DNA of 18,963 bases. It comes from an uncultured Desulfovibrio sp. Its GTDB lineage: Bacteria > Desulfobacterota > Desulfovibrionia > Desulfovibrionales > Desulfovibrionaceae. The notes below the pieces were generated by a model that saw only the letters and a program-made list of their open reading frames with translations, was not told the DNA's origin and did no database searches. The translations under genes were made by a program, and so were the position numbers. The stretch lies in NCBI RefSeq assembly GCF_949282365.1, contig NZ_CASDOY010000041.1, forward strand, positions 1 through 18,963. The letters run 5' to 3'. The first letter of the stretch is position 1. Each line of letters opens with the position of its first letter. This document shows positions 1-6,683 of the stretch, in pieces.

Positions 1-91
1 AAACGTGGCGCGAACCGGGCGGCCGGGCCTGCCCGGGGAGCTGCCTTGCGGGCGACGGTCAGGCCGCCCCGCCCGCTCCCGCCGGCACGGC

Positions 92-120
92 TTGAGCCCG
101 CCGTCCCCCCGTGCTATGCT
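92..120 (+). promoter_or_regulatory. Putative sigma-70 promoter with extended -10, upstream of the B3/B4 gene
   Basis: TTGAGC (92-97) and TATGCT (115-120) are separated by exactly 17 bases. A TG dinucleotide at 112-113 gives an extended -10. Each hexamer matches the consensus at four of six positions. The start site would fall near 127, at the left edge of the inverted repeat 126-154 and about 105 bases before the GTG start at 232. This is assigned from pattern only. Confidence 0.4.
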
Positions 121-125
121 CGCAT

Positions 126-154
126 CTTGTCCCTGCCGCCATGGCGGGGACAAG
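126..154. repeat. Inverted repeat in the 5' leader of the B3/B4 gene
   Basis: The arms CTTGTCCC (126-133) and GGGACAAG (147-154) are perfectly complementary. They enclose TGC plus the palindrome CGCCATGGCG (137-146). It could fold as a stem with a three-base bulge in RNA or serve as an operator at +1 of the predicted promoter. There is no T-tract after it, so it is not a standard terminator. The rest of 1-231 shows no credible gene. Confidence 0.45.
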
Positions 155-231
155 CGCGCCGGTATGTCCCCGCGCCCGGGCCCCACCGTGCCGGCCGGTG
201 ACGCCCCTCCAGACTTGCCAAGGATCTTCCC

Positions 232-924
232 GTGACCGCTGCCCCCTTCGTCCGCCCCGTCATCCGTCCCGATGCCGATATCCTCGCCCGGGTGCCCGGG
301 CTCTGTCTGGGCCTGATGGCCCATGAAGTGGAGGTCGAGCCCAGCCGCCCCGACTGCCGGGACTATCTGGACAATGACCTCTCCCCCCGCCTGCTGGCCC
401 GCATGGAGCAGGAGCCTCTGGCCCAATGGCCCAATCTGGGTCCTTCGCGCGCGGCCTGCAAGGCCTGCGGCAAGGACCCCGGCCGCTACCGCATCTCGTC
501 CGAGGCCCTGTACCGCCGTCTGAAGCAGGGCAAGGGCCTCTACGCCATCAACAGCGTGGTGGACGCCAACAACGTCGCCTCGCTGGAGACGGGCTTTTCC
601 CTGGGCAGCTACACGCTCACCAGCCTGCAGGGCGACATCGTCTTCCGCCGCGGCCAGGCGGGCGAGACGTACGAGGGTATCGGCAAGGGCGGACTCAATC
701 TGGAACATCTGCCCCTGCTGGCCGATGCCCTGGGGCCCTTCGGCAGCCCCGTGAGCGATTCCACCCGCGCCCTGGTGGACGAGCGGACGCGCCTCTGCCT
801 GACCGTGATCTACGGCTTTGACGGCAAGGCCCCCGTGGAGGCGGCCCTGCGCACCAGTGCCGTCCTTTTCGCCCGCTTCTGCCGCTGCCGTCCCCTCTGC
901 GAGCCCTGGTGCGTCCAGGGCTGA
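232..924 (+). CDS. B3/B4 (tRNA-binding) domain-containing protein
   Basis: This 230-residue soluble protein matches the B3/B4 domain family, the fold found inside the phenylalanyl-tRNA synthetase beta subunit. Stand-alone members are thought to bind or edit aminoacyl-tRNA, but the substrate is rarely known. Diagnostic stretches are a basic SSEALYRR patch (89-96), the N107-SVVDANN-x2-SLETGFSLGSY run (107-127) and GETYEGIG (144-151). The domain covers roughly residues 65-215; the C-terminus is Cys-rich (217, 219, 223, 227). The GTG start is chosen because AAGGA (220-224) lies seven bases upstream and the residues after it are family-like. It is followed after 119 bases by the phosphomutase gene on the same strand, so co-transcription is possible. 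The family call is secure; the cellular role is not. Confidence 0.85.
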   Translation: MTAAPFVRPVIRPDADILARVPGLCLGLMAHEVEVEPSRPDCRDYLDNDLSPRLLARMEQEPLAQWPNLGPSRAACKACGKDPGRYRISSEALYRRLKQGKGLYAINSVVDANNVASLETGFSLGSYTLTSLQGDIVFRRGQAGETYEGIGKGGLNLEHLPLLADALGPFGSPVSDSTRALVDERTRLCLTVIYGFDGKAPVEAALRTSAVLFARFCRCRPLCEPWCVQG

Positions 925-1043
925 TGCCGGACGCCACGCGCGCGGCCCGGCGGCCGTGACCGCCCTGCCGCTCCGCCTTCCCTCCCACCGCCTGCCGGCG
1001 GGGCATCCGTCCCGGGTGCCCGCGACGCTTTCGAGGAGCATCC

Positions 1044-2408
1044 ATGACCGATCTTTCCTGTTTCAAGGCCTATGACATCCGGGGCAAGGTCCCCGATCCC
1101 CTTTCCCCGCAACTGGCCTTTGCCCTGGGCCGGGCCGTGGCCGAACATTTTTCCGCCCGCCGCGTGGTGCTCGGCCACGACGCGCGCCTGAGCGGCCCCG
1201 TCCTGCACGCCGCCCTGGCCGCGGGCCTGCACGGGGCCGGGGCGCAGGTGGCCAGCCTGGGCATGTGCGGCACCGAAGAGATCTACGATGCCGCCGCCCG
1301 CCAGGACTTCGACGCCGGCATCATGATCACCGGCAGCCACAACCCGGCCGACGAAAACGGCTTCAAGCTGGTGCTGCGCGGCGCGCGGCCCGTGAGCGGC
1401 GATTCCGGCCTGCGCGACCTGCGCGGGCGCGTGGCGTCCCTGCTGGAAAGGGGCGCGGTCCTGCCCGCCGCCCAGGCGCCCGTGACGCCGGTCAGTTTCC
1501 GGCAGGACTATGCCCGCCGCATCCTGGACTACACCGGCGCGGCCGCCCAGAAGCCCCTCAGGATCGTGGCCGACGCGGGCAACGGCTGCGCCGGCCTGCT
1601 GCTCAGGGAGCTGGCCCCGCACCTGCCCCACGAGTTCATCTTCTGCCAGATGGAGCCCGACGGCAGCTTCCCCAACGGCGTGCCCAACCCCCTGCTGCCC
1701 GAAAAGCGCGCCGCCACCGCCCGCGCCGTGCGCGAGTACAAGGCCGACCTGGGCATCGCCTGGGACGGCGACTTCGACCGCTGTTTCTTCTACGACCACG
1801 AAGGCAACTTCATCGAAGGCTACTATCTGGTGGGCCTGCTGGCCTCCGAGCTGCTGCCCCGCTTCCCCGGCGCCAAGATCATCTACGACACGCGCGTCTA
1901 CTGGAACACCCGCGAGCTCATCGAGGCGGGCGGCGGCATCCCGGTCATGGGCAAGACGGGCCACGCCTTCATGAAGGAGCGCATGCGCGCCGAGAATGCC
2001 GTCTATGGCGGCGAGATGAGCGCGCACCATTATTTCCGCGATTTCGCCTACTGCGATTCCGGCATGCTGCCCTGGCTGCTGGTCATCGCCGCCATGCAGC
2101 GCCGGGGCACGTCCCTGGCCGGACTGGTGCGCGAGCGCATGGACGCCTGGCCCTGCAGCGGCGAGATCAACCGCCGCGTGGCCGATGCCCCGGCCCTGAT
2201 GCGCAGGATCCGCGACCGCTACGCCCCCGCGGCCACCCATGAGGACGCCATCGACGGCGTCAATCTGGAGTTCGACGACTGGCGCTTCAACCTGCGCATG
2301 TCCAATACCGAGCCCCTGCTGCGCCTCAACGTGGAAAGCCGCGCGGACAAGGCGCTGCTGGCCGCGAAGACCGCCGAGCTGCTGGCCCTCATCGACGCCG
2401 GTCTGTGA
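1044..2408 (+). CDS. manB: Phosphomannomutase/phosphoglucomutase
   Basis: This 454-residue enzyme of the alpha-D-phosphohexomutase family interconverts hexose 1- and 6-phosphates through a phosphoserine enzyme, feeding GDP-mannose and UDP-glucose synthesis for surface polysaccharide. All four family signatures are visible. They are the phosphoserine loop TGSHNP with Ser98; the Mg-binding loop DGDFDR at 241-246; the sugar-specificity loop GEMSAHHYF at 323-331; and the phosphate-binding loop RMSNTEP at 418-424. The GEMSAHH form is typical of the AlgC/ManB dual-specificity branch, so mannose and glucose phosphates are both likely substrates. Length is normal for the family (about 450-460). The ATG has GAGGAG (1033-1038) five bases upstream. 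The gene symbol is by family analogy; algC or pgm would be equally defensible. Confidence 0.93.
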   Translation: MTDLSCFKAYDIRGKVPDPLSPQLAFALGRAVAEHFSARRVVLGHDARLSGPVLHAALAAGLHGAGAQVASLGMCGTEEIYDAAARQDFDAGIMITGSHNPADENGFKLVLRGARPVSGDSGLRDLRGRVASLLERGAVLPAAQAPVTPVSFRQDYARRILDYTGAAAQKPLRIVADAGNGCAGLLLRELAPHLPHEFIFCQMEPDGSFPNGVPNPLLPEKRAATARAVREYKADLGIAWDGDFDRCFFYDHEGNFIEGYYLVGLLASELLPRFPGAKIIYDTRVYWNTRELIEAGGGIPVMGKTGHAFMKERMRAENAVYGGEMSAHHYFRDFAYCDSGMLPWLLVIAAMQRRGTSLAGLVRERMDAWPCSGEINRRVADAPALMRRIRDRYAPAATHEDAIDGVNLEFDDWRFNLRMSNTEPLLRLNVESRADKALLAAKTAELLALIDAGL

Positions 2409-2426
2409 GTTCGGATGGATGCGGGG

Positions 2427-2475
2427 CGAGGGGCGGAGGGGCCCTTTTTGAAAAAAGGTCTCCCTCCTCCCCTCG
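2427..2475. repeat. Long hairpin element, copy A
   Basis: The left arm 2427-2441 pairs with 2461-2475 over 15 positions with one mismatch and one G-U pair. A second inner stem, CCTTTTT (2443-2449) against AAAAAGG (2452-2458), closes the tip. It begins 18 bases after the phosphomutase stop, so it can act as a transcript end or mRNA stabiliser. The sequence continues with a C-rich block and an A-run (2478-2508), which is matched in inverted orientation by copy B. Confidence 0.6.
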
Positions 2476-2708
2476 CGCTCCCCTCCTCCTGCCAAAAACT
2501 TTTATCCAGGTCACCGGCAGGACAGGGAAGGAGCGACGGCGATCGCGCTGCTGCCGGTCCCCCGGCGATACGGGGAAAACGTCTGCCGGCCGCTTTCGGC
2601 CTGCGTGGCGGCACATAGATCCGACAGCAACATGGCGGCGCCCGTGAGGCAGCGACGGAGACCACCGGGCCGGACCGGAAGAAGGTTTTTTCGGGGCGGG
2701 GGAGGGGT

Positions 2709-2756
2709 TGAGAGGGGGGGGGCAGTTTTGCCCCCAAAACGCCCTTCCCCCTCTCA
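2709..2756. repeat. Long hairpin element, copy B (inverted relative to copy A)
   Basis: TGAGAGGGGG (2709-2718) pairs perfectly with CCCCCTCTCA (2747-2756). Inside it GTTTTG (2725-2730) pairs with CAAAAC (2735-2740). Read on the minus strand it has the same order of parts as copy A: G-rich arm, T-run, A-run, C-rich arm, then a C-rich block and an A-run (2680-2708). It ends 39 bases before the EamA start and would lie in that gene's leader or promoter. Confidence 0.55.
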
Positions 2757-2795
2757 GGCCCCGTCGAAAGCAAACGAACCATAGGGGACCACGCC

Positions 2796-3665
2796 ATGGA
2801 AAAAAGCAAGCTGGCCGCCGCCATGTTCATCGTGGGCAGCATCGGCCTCTTCGTCCATTACATCCCGCTGCCGCCGGCGGTCATCGCCTGCGCCCGGGCG
2901 GTCATCGGCACCTGCTTCCTGCTGCTGGTGCTGCGCCTGCAAAAAACGTCCCTGCACGGGCAGGCCATCCGCAGGAACGCCCTGCGTCTCCTGCTTTCCG
3001 GCGCGGCCCTGGGCTTCAACTGGATCTTCCTTTTCGAAGCCTACCGCCATACCGGCATCGCCGTGGCCACGCTCTGCTATTACATGGCCCCGGTCTTCGT
3101 CATCCTGCTCTCGCCCCTGGTGCTGGGCGAGCGCCTGACGCGCCGCAAGCTCGCCTGCACCCTGCTGGCCGTGCTGGGGGCCGTGTGCATCTCCGGCGTC
3201 CTCACCGGCGGCCGCCAGGACCCGCGCGGCATCGCCTTCGGCCTGGCCGCGGCCCTGCTCTACTGCGCCATCATCCTCATCAACAAGCGCCTGCACGGTC
3301 TGGACACGCTGGAGACCACCTTTTGCCAGCTCTGCACCGCCGCCCTGGTCATGCTGCCCTATGTGCTGCTGGGCGGCCACCTGCAGGGCCCGGCCCCCGC
3401 GCCGTCCACGCTCGTGCTGCTGCTGGTGGTGGGCATCGTCCATACCGGGCTGGTCTATATCCTGTTCTTTTCGGCCGTCGGCCGCCTCCCGGCCCAGACC
3501 TCGGCCATGCTCAGCTACATCGACCCCGTCACCGCCATCCTGCTGGCCACCTTCTTCCTGCATCAGCCCTTCGGCCCGGCCGAACTCTGCGGCACCGTCC
3601 TCATTCTGGGCGCCACCCTGGCCAACGAGCTGCCGGGAAAACCGATCTCTGCGTCACGCGTTTAA
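2796..3665 (+). CDS. EamA/DMT-family transporter
   Basis: This 289-residue, very hydrophobic protein has about ten predicted membrane helices in two homologous EamA halves (about 5-135 and 145-278), the standard build of drug/metabolite transporters that export amino acids, nucleosides or similar small molecules. Each half ends in the family pattern of a proline in a helix before a charged turn: YYMAPVFVILLSPLVLGERL in the first half (95-114) and SYIDPVTAILLATFFLHQPF in the second (240-259). Substrate cannot be read from sequence. The ATG has AGGGG (2783-2787) eight bases upstream. The stop lies 15 bases before the start of the AT-rich PLD gene with no terminator between, so read-through into that gene is likely. 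Base composition is host-like, unlike its downstream neighbour. Confidence 0.9.
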   Translation: MEKSKLAAAMFIVGSIGLFVHYIPLPPAVIACARAVIGTCFLLLVLRLQKTSLHGQAIRRNALRLLLSGAALGFNWIFLFEAYRHTGIAVATLCYYMAPVFVILLSPLVLGERLTRRKLACTLLAVLGAVCISGVLTGGRQDPRGIAFGLAAALLYCAIILINKRLHGLDTLETTFCQLCTAALVMLPYVLLGGHLQGPAPAPSTLVLLLVVGIVHTGLVYILFFSAVGRLPAQTSAMLSYIDPVTAILLATFFLHQPFGPAELCGTVLILGATLANELPGKPISASRV

Positions 3666-3677
3666 TCTCAAGGAGAA
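3665..3677 (+). repeat. Direct repeat, left copy (overlaps the PLD gene RBS)
   Basis: ATCTCAAGGAGAA here matches ATCCCAAGGAGAA at 4694-4706 at 12 of 13 positions. Both sit directly before a start codon and include the Shine-Dalgarno sequence. Part of the likeness is forced by ribosome binding, but the ATCYC lead-in is not. Confidence 0.35.
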
Positions 3678-3680
3678 ACC

Positions 3681-4523
3681 ATGTCTGGTCTACTGCATTC
3701 CCTATTGGGGACGAAACAATCAGAGCCGGAATTTGTCACAACGCACGGTATCGCGGCCCATCTTGAAACTATGTTTTATGACGCCAGGTCTTTCATCATC
3801 ATTATTTCGCCGTATATCAGACTCAGTCTACGAATCCGTGACATCCTCGACGAAAAGAAAAAATCCGGCATTCCCATCACTATTGTCCATAAAGAACCTT
3901 TCACACCCGTTGACATCGCTTCTAAGCGATTTCAGCGCAGTAACCTGCATGCAAAATGTTTTCTCACGGAGCAGGCGGCGCTTATCGGCAGCATGAATTT
4001 GTACGATTACAGTCAAGTCAATAACGATGAACTTGGCATATATATTACTAAGGAAGATTTCCCAAATACATACGAAAAAATGTATGCTGAAGCAAACCGT
4101 CTATGCCGTAATTTTTTACTCCCAAAATCGAATCAAAAAGAAAACACCTCGAAATATACGGTACAGCTCGAGCGCGGTAAGCGTTACAGCCAGGAAGAAA
4201 TGCGCAATCTATTTGCTTTTATGGATGATTATCCCCGTGGCATTCGCCCAACAAAAAATGGAAATGTGGTGTTATTTTCCAAAAGTCATAGTCGCTACAC
4301 TAACTATGAAGAAAATGGAATTATTTACTATCAGGGACAAAATACGGGTCAAGGAATACAACAACTGATTTATGGAAATAAAAACTTATATGACTGTTTC
4401 AAAAATCCTCAATCTCGTATCTTCTTTTTTAAAGATGGCATCTTTTGTGGAGAAAAATATATTTGCCAAGAGCCCTATCAAGAAAATGGCAAATGGATAT
4501 TCCCTTTAAAGGATAAACCATAA
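3681..4523 (+). CDS. PLD-type nuclease with C-terminal SRA/YDG-like domain; candidate modification-dependent restriction protein
   Basis: This 280-residue protein has two parts. Residues 18-145 form one phospholipase-D half with a single HKD motif: H90-A-K92, E97 in the Asp position, then GSMN (103-106) and conserved N115/E117. One HKD per chain implies a homodimer, as in Nuc or BfiI-type nucleases. Residues about 165-280 show a pattern I associate with SRA/YDG-like readers of modified DNA bases: GIRP at 187-190, VVLFS at 196-200, then NGIIYYQGQNTGQG (212-225), GNKNLY (232-237), FFF-x-DG (248-253) and GEKYICQ (257-263). Signal peptide and membrane helices are absent. AAGGAG (3670-3675) fixes the ATG. 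The gene is clearly AT-rich (17 of 60 bases are G or C in 4381-4440), so it is probably acquired. The PLD assignment is firm; the reader domain and restriction role are inferred. It could instead be a general PLD nuclease or phosphodiesterase. Confidence 0.8.
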   Translation: MSGLLHSLLGTKQSEPEFVTTHGIAAHLETMFYDARSFIIIISPYIRLSLRIRDILDEKKKSGIPITIVHKEPFTPVDIASKRFQRSNLHAKCFLTEQAALIGSMNLYDYSQVNNDELGIYITKEDFPNTYEKMYAEANRLCRNFLLPKSNQKENTSKYTVQLERGKRYSQEEMRNLFAFMDDYPRGIRPTKNGNVVLFSKSHSRYTNYEENGIIYYQGQNTGQGIQQLIYGNKNLYDCFKNPQSRIFFFKDGIFCGEKYICQEPYQENGKWIFPLKDKP

Positions 4524-4693
4524 GTATTTCTGCTTGATCCTCTCCTTTTTTTGCTCCATTCTGCCCGCGCCCTTTACTGCCCGCGGCGGATCCTTATCTG
4601 TATGCTTTCTGGCGCATACGGCGTTGGCGGTATCACCAGGATCGTGAGTGTCATTGGCGGCGGTTTTTTGCACACGCGCCGCCCCAGTCATCT

Positions 4694-4706
4694 ATCCCAA
4701 GGAGAA
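4694..4706 (+). repeat. Direct repeat, right copy (overlaps the flavoprotein RBS)
   Basis: This is the right-hand partner of the repeat at 3665-3677. Together the pair bracket the AT-rich PLD gene and 171 bases of spacer after it. The remainder of 4524-4693 shows a GTATGC/GCATAC inverted pair (4600-4605, 4614-4619) and a GGCGGCG/CGCCGCC pair (4656-4662, 4677-4683), neither with a clear role. Confidence 0.35.
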
Positions 4707-4711
4707 TTCCC

Positions 4712-5335
4712 ATGCAGGTCCTGCTCATCAACGGCAGCCCCCATCCCAAGGGCAGCACGGCTACGGCCCTGGCCGCTGTGGCCGAACGTCTGGAAACGGC
4801 CGGTATCGAGACCGTCAGCGTCCATGTGGGACACAAGGCCATCCGCGGCTGTATCGCCTGCGGCAAGTGCGCCCAGACCGGGCTGTGCGTCTTCGAGGAC
4901 GATCCGGTCAACGAATGCGTGGAGCGTCTGCGCCGGGCCGACGGCCTGGTGGTGGGCTCGCCCGTCTACTACGCCGGCCCCAATGCCGGCCTCTGCGCGC
5001 TGCTGGACCGCATGTTCTTCATGAAGTCCGCGCCCTACGCCTTCAAGCCGGCGGCCGCCGTGGTCAGCTGTCGTCGCGGCGGGGCCAGCGCCTCCTTCGA
5101 CCGCCTGAACAAGTATTTCACCATCGCCCGCATGCCCGTGGTCTCGTCCCAGTACTGGAACTCCATCCACGGCAACGATGCCTCCGAAGCCGTGCAGGAC
5201 GCCGAAGGCCTGCAGATCATGCGCACCCTGGGCGACAACATGGCCTGGCTGCTGCGCTGCATCGAGGCCGGCCGCCAGGCGGGCATCACGCCGCCTGCCG
5301 TGGAGCCCTGGCAGCCCACCAACTTCATCCGCTAG
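4712..5335 (+). CDS. Iron-sulfur flavoprotein, flavodoxin/NAD(P)H-dependent FMN reductase family
   Basis: This 207-residue protein has a flavodoxin-like fold with an N-terminal FMN phosphate loop (GSPHPKGSTA, 8-17) and the flavin-contacting GSPVYYAGP (82-90). Between them is the compact cluster C47-x2-C50-x2-C53-x5-C59, the arrangement that holds a [4Fe-4S] cluster in the Isf family of anaerobes. Such proteins pass electrons between ferredoxin-like donors and FMN or oxygen species; the physiological partner is usually unknown. AAGGAG (4699-4704) supports the ATG. It stands alone, preceded by the AT-rich gene and followed by a bidirectional terminator at 5514-5545. Cluster-binding is predicted from spacing only; closely related family members without the cluster are plain quinone or nitroaromatic reductases. 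Confidence 0.88.
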   Translation: MQVLLINGSPHPKGSTATALAAVAERLETAGIETVSVHVGHKAIRGCIACGKCAQTGLCVFEDDPVNECVERLRRADGLVVGSPVYYAGPNAGLCALLDRMFFMKSAPYAFKPAAAVVSCRRGGASASFDRLNKYFTIARMPVVSSQYWNSIHGNDASEAVQDAEGLQIMRTLGDNMAWLLRCIEAGRQAGITPPAVEPWQPTNFIR

Positions 5336-5513
5336 GCTCAGGACCCATTACCGGGGCCATGTTTCTGGGGGATATCCCAGATACGCTGCCCCCGCACGAG
5401 GGAGCTCCTCCCCCGTACGAAAAACAGGCGTGTTTCCACCTGTGACGGCAACAGCTTCCTGCCGGGACATCACAGAGGGGCCCCGCCCCCGGGCGGCGTG
5501 CGCCGGACGACAG

Positions 5514-5545
5514 AAAAGGGAGACCCGCCGGGCCTCCCTTTTTTT
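5514..5545. terminator. Bidirectional Rho-independent terminator
   Basis: AAAAGGGAG (5514-5522) pairs with CTCCCTTTT (5534-5542) and CCC/GGG pairs lie within the loop; the T-run continues to 5545. Read on the minus strand, the A-run becomes a T-run, so it can stop both the flavoprotein transcript and the convergent crcB transcript. Confidence 0.8.
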
Positions 5546-5619
5546 GCGTCTTCCCCCGCAAGGCCGGTCCCCTTCGCCGGACGCGGGGACGGGCCGCGTC
5601 CCTGCCCGACAGACGCCCG

Positions 5620-5683
5620 TACTGCGGCAGCCCGCACTATGGCAGTCCGTGCTATGGCAGGCAGCCCGGACCACGGCACTCTG
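5620..5683. repeat. Degenerate 15-bp tandem repeat, about four units
   Basis: Units 5620-5634, 5635-5649, 5650-5668 and 5669-5683 share the pattern NNCTATGGCAGYCCG; the third carries a four-base insertion. The first three are the most alike. It is non-coding as far as can be seen. Confidence 0.45.
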
Positions 5684-5831
5684 CCCAAGCAGGGCCAGGA
5701 CGAAAACGCTGTTCCCCTGCCGGACCATGAAGGCCGGCACTCCGCCCGCGCAGGGCCGTGACCATTTCCCGTCGATTGCAGGGAATCCCCGTAGCGGCAG
5801 CCCGCCCGCGCCTGCGCGGGCGCGGGCGCCG

Positions 5832-6218
5832 CTACCAGTGCCTGCCCGCGGTCATGCCCAGAAAAAGGGCCGCGAAGCCCAGCACGGTCTGGGCGCCGAT
5901 GTTGAACAGCAGCAGGACCGGACGGGTCTGGCCCAGGGCGAAGGAATCGAAGATCAGGGACGAGAAGGTGGTGAACGAACCCATGAAACCCACCAGCACG
6001 ATCAGGCGCACGGTATCCGAAATGAGCAGGCGCACGGCGGCCAGTTCCCAGACCAGACCGAACAGGAAGCAGCCCAGCACGTTGACCGTGAAGGTCCCCA
6101 GCGGATACTGCCGCCCCACCAGACTGTTGGCCAGTTCCGACACGCCGTAGCGCGCCAGGGCCCCCGCGCCGCCCGCCAGAAAGAGCAGCCCGCAATTGCG
6201 CAATGTCGTCACATCCAT
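5832..6218 (-). CDS. crcB: Fluoride channel CrcB/FluC
   Basis: This 128-residue, four-helix membrane protein exports fluoride as a dual-topology dimer. Visible family signatures are GGAGALARY (16-24), GTFTVNVLGCFLFG (41-54) with the conserved Asn, and GFMGSFTTFSS (77-87), which carries the Thr-Thr-Phe sodium-site and phenylalanine residues. Length is typical (about 125-130). The frame stays open far upstream, but the ATG at 6218 is preceded by GGAGGA on the minus strand and gives the right family N-terminus, so the longer reading is rejected. It is a single-gene crcB; no second paralogue lies beside it, fitting a homodimer. It is transcribed divergently from the potassium channel. Confidence 0.93.
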   Translation of the reverse strand: MDVTTLRNCGLLFLAGGAGALARYGVSELANSLVGRQYPLGTFTVNVLGCFLFGLVWELAAVRLLISDTVRLIVLVGFMGSFTTFSSLIFDSFALGQTRPVLLLFNIGAQTVLGFAALFLGMTAGRHW

Positions 6219-6683
6219 GTCGTCTTCCTCCCGCTTCGTTCTGTGCGGCCGTGCAAGCACGCCCGGCCCGGTGCAGCTGCCCGCGCCCGCCCCTCCCTGC
6301 CTGTTCGTCCCGCCTGTTGTCCCGCGCATCTCCCGGACGTAGGAGTGGACGCCGAGGAGGACGCAGGCCTGCCTGGCGCCGCGGCCCCGGCAGCAGGTGG
6401 CACAGGACGGCGGCAGGGCACGGCGGCCCCGGGATGGCGGACCGGCACACAGGCCCGTGCGACGGTCCCCGTGCCCGGCGGGCTTTGCAATCCCGCCTTT
6501 CTGCCGTAGGCTGCGGGACGCGGGACGTTGCCCGGCGCAGGACGGTCCGCCGCCGCGCGCGGCAGGGGCGGGGACAGCCGCAGACGCGCAGGCGCCCCGG
6601 CCCGCCTGCCCTGAGTCCTGTCGTCCGCGTGCGGGGCGTCCCGCAACGTCTTTCCACACACTGCCGTCTGACCGGGAGGTCCC
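6219..6683. other. 465-bp divergent spacer between crcB and the potassium channel gene
   Basis: It must hold the promoters of both flanking genes. The sequence is GC-rich throughout and I see no convincing -35/-10 pair, no fluoride riboswitch core and no protein-like frame. Confidence 0.5.

Larger units (their letters stand above)
2409..2795. other. 387-bp non-coding spacer between the phosphomutase and the EamA transporter
   Basis: No open frame here has a ribosome site or a family-like protein. The spacer holds two long hairpins (2427-2475 and 2709-2756), each flanked on its inner side by a C-rich or G-rich block plus an A-run or T-run, arranged in opposite orientations. The middle (about 2510-2675) is ordinary GC-rich sequence with no recognisable element. 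The spacer probably ends the phosphomutase transcript and carries the promoter for the next gene, but no convincing -35/-10 pair was seen. Confidence 0.6.
5336..5831. other. 496-bp spacer between convergent flavoprotein and crcB genes
   Basis: The spacer contains no credible gene. It holds an inverted repeat TCTGGG/CCCAGA (5364-5381) around the palindrome GGGATATCCC, the terminator at 5514-5545, and a degenerate 15-bp tandem repeat at 5620-5683. The remainder is GC-rich sequence with no recognised signal. Confidence 0.6.

Noticed and set aside
810..2495. A minus-strand frame of 561 codons opposite the phosphomutase
   Set aside because: The sense strand carries every phosphohexomutase signature and a ribosome site; the antisense frame has neither.
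4524..4560. A terminator just after the PLD gene
   Set aside because: There is a T-run (4548-4553), but the preceding AGGAT/ATCCT pairing is too weak and distant to form a proper stem.
5348..5740. A 130-codon minus-strand frame in the flavoprotein-crcB spacer
   Set aside because: It crosses the bidirectional terminator and the tandem repeat and has no ribosome site.
6219..6480. A fluoride riboswitch upstream of crcB
   Set aside because: A CTCCTACG-like string occurs on the minus strand near 6340, but the GATGG-type core and the pseudoknot partners are not present in order.
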